DNA of 64,000 bases, from the NCBI GenBank assembly GCA_019359275.1, contig JAHHHP010000017.1:1-64000 (forward strand), written 5' to 3'. This DNA is from Myxacorys chilensis ATA2-1-KO14. Its GTDB lineage: Bacteria > Cyanobacteriota > Cyanobacteriia > Leptolyngbyales > Leptolyngbyaceae. Positions 54,309-64,000 of the stretch are shown piece after piece; the first letter of the stretch is position 1, and every line of letters begins with the position of its first letter. The notes beneath the pieces are model-generated. The model did not search any database and was not told the DNA's origin. It was given only the letters and a program-made list of their open reading frames with translations. Made by a program: the position numbers and the translations under genes.

Positions 54309-56207
54309 CTAAGCTTGCTTTGCAGATTTCGCTTTTCGTGCTTTTGGTTTGGCTTCATTTGTCTTAGTCGTCTTCACCTTCGAGCTGTTACCGTTAGTGC
54401 TGTTGACATTCGTAGAGTCAGTTTGGCGCAGAGTAGCGGCTTGCGCGAGTAGCGATTCTGCAAAGGCATAGGCAGCCGCTTCTGTTGTGGCATTTTCGCT
54501 AGAGCCGACTTGTCCACTTGCGAGTTGAGCAAGTTCCTGCCGTCGCTGGTCACTATCTAGAGGATTGACTCGCACCACCGTCCGCAAATCAGCGTCTTTA
54601 GCAGGTTTAGCACCATTCCCATTTGTGGCTTTCCCGTTTTTGCCGTTGACCGAATCGATCACTTGTTTATCGACATGGAAGTGATGATCTGCCATTGCAG
54701 CGACGATTGGCTGGTGAGTGACGCACAACACCTGATGATGACGACCCAACTGATACAGTTTTTCTGCGATCGCTTGTGCCACTCGCCCCGACACGCCCAC
54801 GTCAATCTCGTCAAACACCAGAGTTTCTGCCGAATCAACTTGCGAAAAACAGGCTTGCAGTGCTAGCAAAAATCGGCTCATTTCTCCGCCTGAGGCAATT
54901 TCGGTGAGGGGCTGCAAGGGTTCTCCAGGATTGGGGCTGAAGAGATAGGTGATGCGATCGCTCCCCGCCGCTGTCGGTGTGATCGCACTAATACCGACCT
55001 TGAACTGCACTTTTTCCATCGCCAACGGTTTTAGTTCGGCAACGAGACGAGATTCAAGATCATTCGCTGTGGCTTGCCGAAGACCTGTAAGTTTATCGCA
55101 GGCTTGCGTCAGGGCTTTCTGACGTTCCTTAGCCGTCTGTTCTAATTCTTCGAGCGATTGTCCGGCTCCGGTCAGTTCTTCAAGTTCCGTTTGCAAGGAG
55201 TGTTGCAGCGCGATCGCATCTGCCAATGTAGGCCCGTATTTACGGCAAATTTGTTTCAGTTCAACAATTCGTTCTTCTACTTCCTGAAGCCGTTGCGGAT
55301 CGGTTTCTAAACTATCGCCGTAAGCGTTAATTTGCTGTCCGGCTTCTTCGATTTGCGCTAGGGCAGACAGCACCATGTCTAAAATCGGCTGCACTTGGTC
55401 GTCAAACCGCACCATATCCGTTAACAAGTTTTCAGCTTTACCAAGCAGATCAGCGCAGGCTTCGCCGCCTTCATTTTCGTTCTCATAGATCGCTTGATAG
55501 ACCTGAAAGCTTTGCTGCTGCAACTCGACGCTGTGACCGAGGCGTTTGCGTTCTTGCTCTAACTGCTCAAGCTCATCGGGTTCGGTCAAGTTTGCGCCGT
55601 TAAGATCCTGCAATTGATACTGAAATAGATCGAGCTGTTGCAGACGTTGCTGTTCCGACTGGCGACGTTTTTCGAGCGCTTGAGACGCTTGCTGATAGGT
55701 TGAGAAGGCTTTGCTTACGACTTCGCGCTGCCTTAAAAGAGCAGATCCTCCAAAGCTGTCGAGCCAGTCGCGCTGTAAGCTGGGCTGCCCAAGCTGAACG
55801 GTTTGACCTTGAGCGGTAATTTCGACCAAGCGATCGCGCAGAGCCTCCATCTGCTGCTTGTTGACTAAGACGCCATTGATCCGCGATCGATTGCGTTGCC
55901 CGCTTTGGTTGGCCACAATCTCGCGCGTACAGACAGCGGTTGCGTCATCAATTAATTCAATTTCTTCGGCGGCAAACCACTCTTTCAGCGCCAAATTTGC
56001 CTGAAATGTCGCTTCGATCAGCGCTCGTTCTTCTCCGGTACGAATCGACCGACCGGAAATTTTGCCCCCCAACGCCGCATCGATCGCATCCAAAATAATG
56101 GATTTACCCGCGCCTGTCTCTCCCGTAAGAACGTGAAGTCCTGACCCAAAATCTAGTTCTAGATGGTCAATTAGAGCAAAATTTTCGATCCGTAAGGACA
56201 GCAACAT
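54309..56207 (-). CDS. recN: DNA repair protein RecN
   Basis: 632 residues, SMC-like ATPase. Walker A GETGAGKSIILDAI near the start, a long coiled coil (about 160-370), and Walker B/signature ASGGEMSRFLLALQACFSQ with VFDEIDVGVSGRVA. RecN holds broken DNA ends together during recombinational repair. The C-terminal 65 residues are a Lys/Thr/Asn-rich tail after the conserved part. It ends just beyond the attC-like sites. Confidence 0.96.
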   Translation of the reverse strand: MLLSLRIENFALIDHLELDFGSGLHVLTGETGAGKSIILDAIDAALGGKISGRSIRTGEERALIEATFQANLALKEWFAAEEIELIDDATAVCTREIVANQSGQRNRSRINGVLVNKQQMEALRDRLVEITAQGQTVQLGQPSLQRDWLDSFGGSALLRQREVVSKAFSTYQQASQALEKRRQSEQQRLQQLDLFQYQLQDLNGANLTEPDELEQLEQERKRLGHSVELQQQSFQVYQAIYENENEGGEACADLLGKAENLLTDMVRFDDQVQPILDMVLSALAQIEEAGQQINAYGDSLETDPQRLQEVEERIVELKQICRKYGPTLADAIALQHSLQTELEELTGAGQSLEELEQTAKERQKALTQACDKLTGLRQATANDLESRLVAELKPLAMEKVQFKVGISAITPTAAGSDRITYLFSPNPGEPLQPLTEIASGGEMSRFLLALQACFSQVDSAETLVFDEIDVGVSGRVAQAIAEKLYQLGRHHQVLCVTHQPIVAAMADHHFHVDKQVIDSVNGKNGKATNGNGAKPAKDADLRTVVRVNPLDSDQRRQELAQLASGQVGSSENATTEAAAYAFAESLLAQAATLRQTDSTNVNSTNGNSSKVKTTKTNEAKPKARKAKSAKQA

Positions 56208-56645
56208 GGGCGTTTATACAAGTTGGCGAAGACGCTGATTTATCAATCTTAGATTCATCGATCCTACTTCGCTAGCGACTGGTTTGACGGGTCGATTTTT
56301 GAGGGAAAGGAAAAGTCAAATTACAGAGTCTATATCAATGGTAACGATCGCTGAATTTATCACAACCACTTTTTCGTCTTACTGATAGTAAGTATGTTCT
56401 TTTTAATCGTCAAGTGTGTTTCAAAGTTTGTGTCTCAAAGTTAAGGTCGAAAGTTAAGGTCGGCTCTCATGTTCTCTTGCTTTGTTCCTCAATTCTCTCT
56501 TCGTTGGGATTCCTCTGCTCGAATCGTTCGGTAATCTGGCGATAGTGCTACACCTCAAGTTCAGGCAAAAAATGATTCACTAGGAATTAGTAGAAGCTTC
56601 GGGGCTTGTTGTTACAATAGTTTACATGCCGTCTCCGGTTCCCCT
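56208..56645. other. Intergenic region between recN and the ABC1 gene
   Basis: About 440 bp between divergent genes. AAAGTTAAGGTCG is tandemly repeated at 56437-56462. Nothing else recognised. Confidence 0.4.
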
Positions 56646-58703
56646 ATGAACGTTACCAATTCTAAGCCTGCCTCCCCTATTGCATCGGTTGATTTGCAAG
56701 AAGATCACTCCTCTGTAACGGGTTACCCCGATCGTGATCCTATAGTTGCAGAGCCGCAGTTCTTTATTCGCACCGATAAAGACGGCATGATTACGTCAGA
56801 ACTGTCGCTTGTGCCTAAAAAGGAAGATTTGGCGGGAGTTTACGATCCAGCGCTGATTGCAGCGTACTACAGAACCCGTCAGTGGCAGGCGTGGAGACGT
56901 TCACTTGGTATTTTTCTGCCGTTTCTCTGGTTTGCGGCGCGGCTATGGTGGGATCGGATTACGGGCATCAGTTTTAGAAAAGAAGCGCGTCAAGCGGTTC
57001 ATCTGCGCGTCATGCTGACAACTTTAGGACCTGCCTTTATTAAAATTGGACAGGCTTTATCTACCCGCCCTGACTTAGTTCCGCCTGCCTATCTCGAAGA
57101 ACTTACGAAGCTTCAAGATCAGCTACCGCCGTTTCCAAACGAAATTGCGTTTCAGTTCATTGAAGAAGAGTTAGGCGATCGCCCCCAAAATATCTATGCA
57201 GAATTGAGCGCTGATCCGATCGCGGCTGCCTCGCTCGGTCAGGTTTACAAAGGGAGGCTGAAAACGGGAGAACAAGTTGCGGTGAAGGTGCAACGTCCGG
57301 GCTTGGCTCAGAATATTGCGCTGGACATGTATATCTTGCGGCGGATTGCAGCTTGGGCAATGACGAACATTAAGCGGGTGCGGAGTAACTTAGTTGCGAT
57401 CGCAGATGAACTCGCAGCTCGCATCTTTGAAGAGATGGACTACACCCAGGAAGGACACAACGCAGAGCGGTTTGCCGAACTCTACGGGCATCTTCCTGAT
57501 ATCTATGTGCCTCGGATTTACTGGCGCTACACGGGTCGTCGGGTTCTGACGATGGAATGGATCAACGGCACAAAGCTAACTCAGCTAGACGCCATTGAAG
57601 AGCAGGGCATTGATGCGACTCATCTAATTGAGGTGGGAGTGCAATGTTCGCTGCGTCAGTTGTTAGAACACGGGTTCTTTCACGCCGATCCGCATCCGGG
57701 CAACTTACTCGCGATGCCAGATGGCAAGTTGGCTTACTTAGATTTTGGCATGATGAGCGAGGTGAAGCCTTATCAGCGCTATGGATTGATTGAAGCGATC
57801 GTGCATTTAGTGAACCGCGATTTTGACGGATTAGGACGCGATTACGTCAATTTAGAATTCCTCTCGCCTGATACCGATCTCACGCCGATTATTCCCGCGT
57901 TTGCAGAAGTGTTTAACGAAGCGTTGGGTGCAAGCGTTGCCGAGATCAACATCAAAAGCATTACCGATAAACTGTCGGCTCTGATGTATGAGTATCCGTT
58001 CCAAGTGCCTGCTTACTATGCGCTGATCATACGATCGCTCGTTACGCTAGAAGGAATCGCGATTCATGTTGATCCCGACTTTAAAGTTTTGAGCAAGGCG
58101 TACCCTTATGTAGCGAAACGGTTGCTCACCGATCCGGCTCCTCAACTTCGAGAATCGTTAAAGGACTTGTTGTTTAAGGATGGAAGCTTCCGTTGGAATC
58201 GACTTGAAAACTTGTTGCGAAACGCTCGAAGCAACGCAGATTATGATCTCGATCAAGTCATCGATCAAGCAACAGACTTTTTGTTCTCCGATCGCGGTGA
58301 GTTTATTCGCGTTAATCTGGTCAACGAAGTAATCAAAAGCCTAGATGCGCTAGGACAATCGGCGTGGCGCAATCTTAACTACGGCTTGCGAGAGCGAGTT
58401 GGTTTGGCGGTTGAGCGTCCTGCGATTTCCCCCGAAAATCAGCAAACTCTAGAGCAGGTCAAACGCATTTGGAAGATTTTGCAAGAAACACCAGGCTTTG
58501 ATCAAAACAAAGTGCTCGCTTTAATTCCTCGAATTTTGGCGAAACCGGAAACTCAAGAAGTTGGCAAACAGATTGTTGGCGGGCTGGCTCAGCGGTTGAC
58601 GGCTCGGCTGCTTCGAGAGGTGCTAGTGACGGATCAGGCAAAACCACCTGCACCGATTGTTTACGAACCCCGCTCTACTGGGCTGTTGGCTGCGTCTAAA
58701 TAA
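56646..58703 (+). CDS. ABC1/UbiB-family atypical kinase
   Basis: 685 residues. The KxGQ motif (FIKIGQALSTRPDLVPPAY), the Ala-rich loop AAASLGQVY and the catalytic FFHADPHPGNLL with YLDFGMM are diagnostic of the ABC1/UbiB family. Members act as atypical kinases or ATPases in quinone synthesis and, in plastids and cyanobacteria, in tocopherol/plastoquinone metabolism. The N-terminus has one possible membrane segment (about 92-105). Confidence 0.93.
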   Translation: MNVTNSKPASPIASVDLQEDHSSVTGYPDRDPIVAEPQFFIRTDKDGMITSELSLVPKKEDLAGVYDPALIAAYYRTRQWQAWRRSLGIFLPFLWFAARLWWDRITGISFRKEARQAVHLRVMLTTLGPAFIKIGQALSTRPDLVPPAYLEELTKLQDQLPPFPNEIAFQFIEEELGDRPQNIYAELSADPIAAASLGQVYKGRLKTGEQVAVKVQRPGLAQNIALDMYILRRIAAWAMTNIKRVRSNLVAIADELAARIFEEMDYTQEGHNAERFAELYGHLPDIYVPRIYWRYTGRRVLTMEWINGTKLTQLDAIEEQGIDATHLIEVGVQCSLRQLLEHGFFHADPHPGNLLAMPDGKLAYLDFGMMSEVKPYQRYGLIEAIVHLVNRDFDGLGRDYVNLEFLSPDTDLTPIIPAFAEVFNEALGASVAEINIKSITDKLSALMYEYPFQVPAYYALIIRSLVTLEGIAIHVDPDFKVLSKAYPYVAKRLLTDPAPQLRESLKDLLFKDGSFRWNRLENLLRNARSNADYDLDQVIDQATDFLFSDRGEFIRVNLVNEVIKSLDALGQSAWRNLNYGLRERVGLAVERPAISPENQQTLEQVKRIWKILQETPGFDQNKVLALIPRILAKPETQEVGKQIVGGLAQRLTARLLREVLVTDQAKPPAPIVYEPRSTGLLAASK

Positions 58704-58726
58704 GAAGCTCATAATTCTTGTGATTA

Positions 58727-58762
58727 GCCTAACTTTTGAATTCAACGATTCAAAAGTTAGGC
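58727..58762 (+). terminator. Terminator-like hairpin
   Basis: A perfect 15-bp stem (GCCTAACTTTTGAAT with ATTCAAAAGTTAGGC) with a six-base loop follows the ABC1 gene. There is no clear T-run, so it is a likely but not certain terminator. Confidence 0.65.
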
Positions 58763-58847
58763 TTCACGCTGAGAATTGCTAGTTTTCTGGCCGATTTTTG
58801 AAAAGCGAAGGAAAATAGAGATTGGAACTACTTTTTGTTGAAAGCAC

Positions 58848-59576
58848 ATGAGTAATAGCAGTAACTTTCGTGAAGCATTTCGGAGTGCTAAAGGACAAGC
58901 GATCGTTGGTCCTAATGTGATCGCTAATGCCCTTCCTTGGTTGGGGGGTGGGCTAATTCTCACCGCAGCCGGGGCTTATGGCGGATTGAAAGTCATCGAA
59001 AACAATCCCCAGATTTTCTTCCCCACATTTATTGGGGCAGTGATCGTCGAACTAATTCTATTCTTCGTCGCGTCGAGTGTTGCTCAGAAAGGGAACAACA
59101 GTGTTGCTCTTCCTCTACTGGCAACCTACAGTTTGCTGTCGGGTTATACCTTGAGTGGATTAGTTTCTCTTGCGTTGCGAACCGAAGGGGTTGGCATAGC
59201 TGGAGTTGGGTTTGCGGCGTTAGGGTGTGGCATTACCTTCATCGCGGCTCGTCCAATCGGCTCTAATCTTTCCGAAGCAGATGGCTTTGCTTTGACCAGA
59301 ACCATACAACTCGGCATCATCGCTCTATTTGTGGTGATATTGGGTCAGTTTCTGTTGTCGCTGTTTGGCGTCTACGCGCCCTCCTTTTTAGAGGTTGCCA
59401 TCTCTGCGATCGGGGTTTTGCTATTTGTTGGCGCGGCGGTGGTCGATTTCTTTATTTTGCCGCGCACCTATCGTGATGAACAATATCTTCCGGCAGCGTT
59501 GTCGATGTATTTAACGTACATCAATCTGTTCGTGTTTATCCTGCGGTTGCTGATTGCGATTAACGGTCGCGATTAA
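58848..59576 (+). CDS. Bax inhibitor-1/YccA family membrane protein
   Basis: 242 residues, seven predicted membrane helices with the BI-1 arrangement (LLATYSLLSGYTLSGLVSLA, TFIAARPIGSNL, VGAAVVDFFILPRTYRDEQY and the last helix AALSMYLTYINLFVFILRLL). The family includes calcium-leak channels and stress-protective proteins. Function in cyanobacteria is unknown. Confidence 0.85.
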   Translation: MSNSSNFREAFRSAKGQAIVGPNVIANALPWLGGGLILTAAGAYGGLKVIENNPQIFFPTFIGAVIVELILFFVASSVAQKGNNSVALPLLATYSLLSGYTLSGLVSLALRTEGVGIAGVGFAALGCGITFIAARPIGSNLSEADGFALTRTIQLGIIALFVVILGQFLLSLFGVYAPSFLEVAISAIGVLLFVGAAVVDFFILPRTYRDEQYLPAALSMYLTYINLFVFILRLLIAINGRD

Positions 59577-59603
59577 TTCGGTTGGTCAGTTTGTTTATAG
59601 TAG

Positions 59604-59635
59604 TAGAGACGTAAATATTGCGTCTCTATTTTTTT
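59604..59635 (+). terminator. Terminator after the Bax-inhibitor gene
   Basis: TAGAGACG (59604-59611) pairs with CGTCTCTA (59621-59628), followed by TTTTTTT. Confidence 0.9.
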
Positions 59636-59778
59636 GGCTTGTATATTGCCTCTGTAAGATCGAATGTTGATGTAATTTTGATCACTAGCGCGAAGCGCAA
59701 AGCACAACTCCGCAGCAACCGCAATGGGGTTCTGCGACCAACGGATTTGCTAATCGCACCCCCAACCGGAGCCGTATT

Positions 59779-62103
59779 ATGTCCCAAGATATTCACCCGA
59801 CCCCTCCCTTTGATAAGACGAACGATCAGACGCCCGACATCGGCGGCGGTTTGCCAGTCATTGAATATTGGGCAGAGCATACGCTGTCGCCCGAAGGACC
59901 AAAACTTTGGAAAACGCTGTTTCACAATAGCGCTTGTCTCTCGTGTTCGTGGGGCACAGGCGGGCAAAAGGGAGGCTTTACCAACGAAGAGGGCGAAAAA
60001 CTTCAGCGCTGCATGAAAAGCGTCGAAGCAATTTCGGCAGAAATTAAGCCTGCAATTCCGACTCACTTTTTTGACACACATAGCATTGAGGAACTTGGGC
60101 AACTCACCTCGATGGAAGCAGATCGGTTGGGGCGGCTCAGTTTTCCTGTGATTTTGAGAGCGGGGAAGTCTCACTACGAACGAATCAGTTGGGATGAAAT
60201 TTACGACCTTGCAGCAGCGGCATTGCGTAAGTCTCCTGAACGAGTGGCATCTTATAGTTCCGGTCGATCGTCGAATGAAGCGGCGTATTTGCTGCAACTG
60301 ATGATCCGGGCACTTGGATCAAACAATTTGGCAGACTGTTCTGATTTGTGTCATGCGCCTTCGACATTTGCGCTCAATCAGATGTTCGCGACAAAGACAT
60401 CGGTGGTGAGTTTAGAAAGTCTTAAACACGCAGATTGTGTAGTGCTGACGGGGGCAAATTCTGCTTACAATCACCCCCGATTGATGAATGAATTGATTAA
60501 ACTGCGCGGTGCCTCCGGCTCTGGCGAAGCCAAGCGTGGCGGTAAAATCATTGTGATTAATCCAGTGATGGAAATCGGATTAGTCAAATTTGGTTCGCCA
60601 GCGTTTCCGATCAAATCTCTTATTCCCGGCTCTCCTATTGCGTCGCTCTATCTTCAGCCGATTCCTGGTAGCGATGTGGCTCTGTTTGTCGGCATTCAAA
60701 AAGCTCTGATCGAGCAAGGCTTCCTCAATACTGAATATTTGCAAGCGCACACTGAAGGATGGGAAGCGATCGTAGAGCAAGCCCAATTCACTTCTTGGGA
60801 AACGATTACCGGAACATGTGGAGTCTCGCAACCCGAAATCGAAGCGGCTGCAACAATAATTGGAACATCAGAGAGAGTGGTTTTTGGCTGGGCAATGGGC
60901 ATTACCCAACATGCAAACGGAGTCGATAATGTCTACAGTATTGCCAACACCGCGCTGATGACTGGGAATGTCGGTAAAGAAGGTGCAGGAGTAATGCCTG
61001 TGCGAGGACATTCTAACGTTCAGGGATTTGGATCGATGGGCGTGACGGCGCATGGGTTGAAGCAAGAGATGCAGCAAGCCCTCGAAACGCTGTTAGGACG
61101 TCCACTCAGCCGAGTCAAAGGCTACGATACTCGCGCATTGATCGAAGCAGCAGATGATGGCAAAATCGATTCACTGATTTGTTTGGGCGGCAACTTGTAC
61201 GGCGCAAACCCCGATTTAACCCAAGCAAAACGCGCGATCGCTCAGATTGAAACGGTGATTTATCTGGCAACAAAGCCTAATATCGGGCATTTCAACGGCT
61301 TAGCGAAGCACAACACAATTATTATTCCGGTACTCAATCGGTTTGAGAATCCGCATAAAACAACGGTCGAATCGGGTAACAATTTTGTGCGCCTCAACGA
61401 CGAGGGAAAGACTCATCTTACGGAGGCTGATCTGGTTCCAGAAGTGGAATTTCTGACCGAATTAGCGGGGCGAGTTCATGGTGAATACCCCGTGAATTGG
61501 CGTAAATTGCAAGATACGAAATATGTGCGGCAGCTAATTGGCGAGACGGTTCCGGGTTACGAGAAAATGAAGACAATTGATGCGACCAAAGAAGAGTTTA
61601 CGATCGCAGGTCGCATTCTAACCGAGCCAAAATTCTCCACTCCGTCGGGTAAAGCGTCAATGTTTACAACGCCATTACCCACGCTAACGCTGCCCCAACC
61701 GAAAGACTTAAATGCGCCAGACCATAGCTTAGTGTTGTCCCTAATTACGGCTCGGAGCTATTCTCAGCACAACACTGTTGTCTACAAAATTGGCGACAAG
61801 TATCGAGGAATGCCTCACCGCAACTGCATTTTGATGAATTCACTTGATGCAGAGCGAGCAGGATTGCAGGAACATGGGCGAGTCATTGTGCAGGGAAATG
61901 CAGGCAAGCTAGAAAATGTCGAAATTATTTATGGAGCAATTCGACCAGGGGCAGCGCTGATGTTTTACCCAGAAGTGAATGTGATTTTCAACGCCAAAAT
62001 TGAAGCGCGATCGGGCACGCCTGCGTTTAAGCGAGTTCCGATCGCGGTTTACGCCCAATTTCCTCTATTATCACTTGCTGGTGAACCTAACAAAAGCTCA
62101 TAA
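59779..62103 (+). CDS. YdeP/FdhF-type molybdopterin oxidoreductase
   Basis: 774 residues of the molybdopterin oxidoreductase superfamily. CLSC at 53-56 in HNSACLSCSWGTGGQKGG is part of the reduced cysteine set seen in YdeP-like proteins. The Mo-bis-MGD domain has DLCHAPSTFALNQMFATKTS and VKFGSPAFPIKS. C-terminal blocks (VLSLITARSYSQHNTV, PHRNCILMNSLDAERAGL) are complete. YdeP family members are linked to acid resistance in E. coli; the reaction is not established. No electron-transfer partner is adjacent. Confidence 0.9.
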   Translation: MSQDIHPTPPFDKTNDQTPDIGGGLPVIEYWAEHTLSPEGPKLWKTLFHNSACLSCSWGTGGQKGGFTNEEGEKLQRCMKSVEAISAEIKPAIPTHFFDTHSIEELGQLTSMEADRLGRLSFPVILRAGKSHYERISWDEIYDLAAAALRKSPERVASYSSGRSSNEAAYLLQLMIRALGSNNLADCSDLCHAPSTFALNQMFATKTSVVSLESLKHADCVVLTGANSAYNHPRLMNELIKLRGASGSGEAKRGGKIIVINPVMEIGLVKFGSPAFPIKSLIPGSPIASLYLQPIPGSDVALFVGIQKALIEQGFLNTEYLQAHTEGWEAIVEQAQFTSWETITGTCGVSQPEIEAAATIIGTSERVVFGWAMGITQHANGVDNVYSIANTALMTGNVGKEGAGVMPVRGHSNVQGFGSMGVTAHGLKQEMQQALETLLGRPLSRVKGYDTRALIEAADDGKIDSLICLGGNLYGANPDLTQAKRAIAQIETVIYLATKPNIGHFNGLAKHNTIIIPVLNRFENPHKTTVESGNNFVRLNDEGKTHLTEADLVPEVEFLTELAGRVHGEYPVNWRKLQDTKYVRQLIGETVPGYEKMKTIDATKEEFTIAGRILTEPKFSTPSGKASMFTTPLPTLTLPQPKDLNAPDHSLVLSLITARSYSQHNTVVYKIGDKYRGMPHRNCILMNSLDAERAGLQEHGRVIVQGNAGKLENVEIIYGAIRPGAALMFYPEVNVIFNAKIEARSGTPAFKRVPIAVYAQFPLLSLAGEPNKSS

Positions 62104-62296
62104 GTCAAGGCAGTATTCACGTTACAACGGTGACAGTCTAAAATACGGTTCACCGAATATAGTTGTTTGGAGTTTGGCAAAGCCATTTTCTCTAAAGTTG
62201 CGCTTTGCACTGATCGATTAGTTCTCCTTTATCTCAACAGCTACCTAGAGCGTCTGAAGTGGACATGGTTTTATCAATAAATCAAGAGAAACACTT

Positions 62297-62869
62297 ATGC
62301 TCAAGACAAATCAGCCTAATGATCAGCCTGTGACAGTCGATGTACTTCAGCAGATTAAACCTAACTGTGAAGCAGCATTTGAACAAGTGCTAGCGGATCT
62401 GATTCACGCGGCTGAAACATTTGAAGGGCATTTGGGAGTCAGCGTTTTTCGCCCATCCAATCACGCGAATTCTGAGTATCGAATTGTATTCAAGTTCGAC
62501 CGTTTGAGTCACCTGCGACAATGGGAAAATTCTCCGGTTCGTCACCGATTACTAGAACGAGCAAATCGTCTTACGGTAAATTCAGGCCAGTTTCAGATTT
62601 TGACCGGGCTTGAATCATGGTTCACATTGTCCACTCAAGGGGCAATCACTCCACCGCCTCGTTATAAAATGCTGTTCGTCAGTTTACTTGTGATTTTTCC
62701 GCTCATCAATCTGCTAAATCTAGGTCTGCAACCTCTCCTAGGATCACTGCCCCCGTTGCTTCGTAGTCTAATTGTCACAGTCATTATGCTATTTCTAACT
62801 ACCTATGTTGTGATGCCGCGTGTCACTAAATTATTTTCTGCTTGGCTCTATCCAAAACCAAAAGCATAG
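62297..62869 (+). CDS. ABM-domain protein with C-terminal membrane helices
   Basis: 190 residues. Residues 15-110 form an antibiotic-biosynthesis-monooxygenase (ABM) ferredoxin-like domain (VDVLQQIKPNCEAAFEQVLA, HLGVSVFRPSN, YRIVFKFDRLSHLRQWENS). Two hydrophobic segments (about 123-145 and 150-172) anchor it in a membrane. ABM proteins with this layout are common but not understood. ATG 62297 follows GAGAAAC. Confidence 0.85.
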   Translation: MLKTNQPNDQPVTVDVLQQIKPNCEAAFEQVLADLIHAAETFEGHLGVSVFRPSNHANSEYRIVFKFDRLSHLRQWENSPVRHRLLERANRLTVNSGQFQILTGLESWFTLSTQGAITPPPRYKMLFVSLLVIFPLINLLNLGLQPLLGSLPPLLRSLIVTVIMLFLTTYVVMPRVTKLFSAWLYPKPKA

Positions 62870-62941
62870 AGGTTTGAGAATTCAACAATTGTGAATTAAT
62901 ATTTGGTGACTGAAACAAAAAGCGATATAGCAGGAAACACT

Positions 62942-63868
62942 ATGACTAGTCAACTTCCAGCAATCTTTGAACACATACCAGAAGCGATCATTCCAGCACA
63001 GACGATTGCAAAGTTTCCAGTCAACACCTTTCTAGAAAATATTGCAATTGATATTGAAGGCAATATTTTTATCACCAGTTATGAGGAAGGGAAAATCTAC
63101 CGTCTGACTCCAAACGGTGAACAGAGCGAGTTTGCTCAGATTGAGGGTAACGTTGCTGGGATTGCCATCGATCGCACTGGAGATTTGATCGTTGCAGGTT
63201 CTACCAAAGGAAAAACTCCTACAATTTTTCGGGTTGATTCCACCGGAATGGTAGAGTCCCTTGTTACAATTCCTGAGGCAATTTTCTTGAACGGAATGAC
63301 ACCCCTCAAGGATCAGCATTATCTGGTTGCCGATTCTTATAAAGGAGCAATTTGGGATATTAATATCGCCGCCAAAACAGCGCAAGTTTGGATCGAAGAT
63401 GACTGCTTAGCCCGTTCAGACACAAGTAATCCTTTCCCAGCCGTTAACGGTATCAAAATTTATAACAACTCACTGTTTGCTTCCAACACACAGCGTCAAC
63501 ACCTGATTCGAATCCCGATGTCAGAAGACGGAATACCCGGAACACCAGAAGTATTTTTGACCGATGTCAATCTAGATGATTTCGCGTTTGATGTTCACGG
63601 TAATCTTTATGGCACAACCCACGTTTACAACAGCGTAATTCGGATTTCGCCCGACAAGCAAATCACTACAATTGCTAAAGCTGAACAAGGCATGACAGGT
63701 AGCACTGCGTTGTCCTTCGGTTATGGCGATTCTCCTCGAAACGGTAAAGCCGAACGCACAAGCGTCTACGTTGTTACGAATGGGGGGATGTCGCTACCCC
63801 CGTCTACTGGCGTCCAGGCTGCTCAAGTAGTGCGACTGGACTTGGGTGTAGAAGGACTAGAGGTATAA
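62942..63868 (+). CDS. SMP-30/gluconolactonase-like beta-propeller protein
   Basis: 308 residues from ATG 62942, preceded by AGGAAAC; a TTG at 62903 adds 13 residues and is less likely. Repeats such as ENIAIDIEGNIFITSYEEGKIYRL, VAGIAIDRTGDLIVAG and DDFAFDVHGNLYGTTH mark a six-bladed SMP-30/NHL-like propeller. It may be a lactonase or a non-enzymatic binding protein. It lies 73 bp after the ABM gene on the same strand, so the two are perhaps co-transcribed. No signal peptide. Confidence 0.82.
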   Translation: MTSQLPAIFEHIPEAIIPAQTIAKFPVNTFLENIAIDIEGNIFITSYEEGKIYRLTPNGEQSEFAQIEGNVAGIAIDRTGDLIVAGSTKGKTPTIFRVDSTGMVESLVTIPEAIFLNGMTPLKDQHYLVADSYKGAIWDINIAAKTAQVWIEDDCLARSDTSNPFPAVNGIKIYNNSLFASNTQRQHLIRIPMSEDGIPGTPEVFLTDVNLDDFAFDVHGNLYGTTHVYNSVIRISPDKQITTIAKAEQGMTGSTALSFGYGDSPRNGKAERTSVYVVTNGGMSLPPSTGVQAAQVVRLDLGVEGLEV

Positions 63869-64000
63869 GTAGGCACTTTGCAATCTAACGTTTTCTTGAT
63901 CTCTGAACTCTTAGTGCGAAGCCATTAGATGCTAGGCAGTAGTTGAGGGATTGCTAGAGCTATTTTGTAAGATTGGCAAGCAAACGGTAAATTCAGTTTT

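Noticed and set aside
59626..60297. 223-residue minus-strand frame
   Set aside because: Most of it is antisense to the YdeP-type oxidoreductase, and it begins with terminator sequence.

Overview
The window comes from a filamentous-type cyanobacterium chromosome. Signs of this are the very frequent HIP1 palindrome GCGATCGC, genes for oxygenic photosynthesis and carbon fixation (ndhB, petH with a CpcD-like N-terminal domain, prk), a valyl-tRNA synthetase carrying a CAAD membrane domain, a purK-linked 6S RNA, heptameric STRR repeats, and several protein families largely confined to cyanobacteria (DUF3386, CbiG-CobJ fusion). I cannot name the species; the gene content would fit a Leptolyngbya-like organism.

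Region 1 (1-1815) is one end of a type V-K CRISPR-associated transposon (CAST). In order it holds a decayed C-terminal piece of cas12k, a long tracrRNA, a CRISPR array of seven 37-bp repeats, a separate delocalised repeat with a short spacer, and a transposon end rich in TnsB-type motifs that finishes in TGTACA at 1815. The delocalised spacer matches DNA just outside the element on the opposite strand (17 of 18 positions) next to a GTC PAM, and the element end lies exactly 60 bp from that PAM. This is the geometry expected for crRNA-guided homing. The target is an intergenic terminator region, not an obvious tRNA gene.

Region 2 (1816-17350) is mostly housekeeping: a cyanobacterial membrane protein, a catalytic plus non-catalytic M16 peptidase pair, 6S RNA beside purK, a lumenal pentapeptide-repeat protein, a CbiG-CobJ cobalamin fusion, a TPR lipoprotein, a HicAB module, ndhB and topA, then a 21-bp tandem repeat.

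Region 3 (17354-26183) is a scarred accessory patch. A 120-bp degraded copy of the clpB 3' end lies 2.1 kb beyond the real clpB 3' end. Between the two copies are a second HicAB-like pair, an unknown protein whose 5' part is frameshifted and tandemly duplicated, a truncated PIN toxin and its antitoxin. A deleted MFS pseudogene and a TetR/DHA2 efflux pair follow.

Region 4 (26486-52203) is ordinary chromosome: ZIP transporter, GH57 enzyme, Nfu scaffold, DUF3386, histidine kinase, lepA, UDP-xylose synthesis (uxs and ugd), a phosphohexomutase, petH, prk, valS-CAAD and a GAF/PAS adenylate cyclase.

Region 5 (52490-54233) looks like two integron-type gene cassettes. One holds a small overlapping gene pair that resembles a toxin/immunity pair and the other an alpha/beta hydrolase. 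Each is followed by an 88-89-bp attC-like imperfect palindrome, and no integrase is visible. The window ends with recN, an ABC1/UbiB kinase, a Bax-inhibitor-1 protein, a YdeP-type molybdopterin oxidoreductase, an ABM-domain membrane protein and an SMP-30-like beta-propeller protein.
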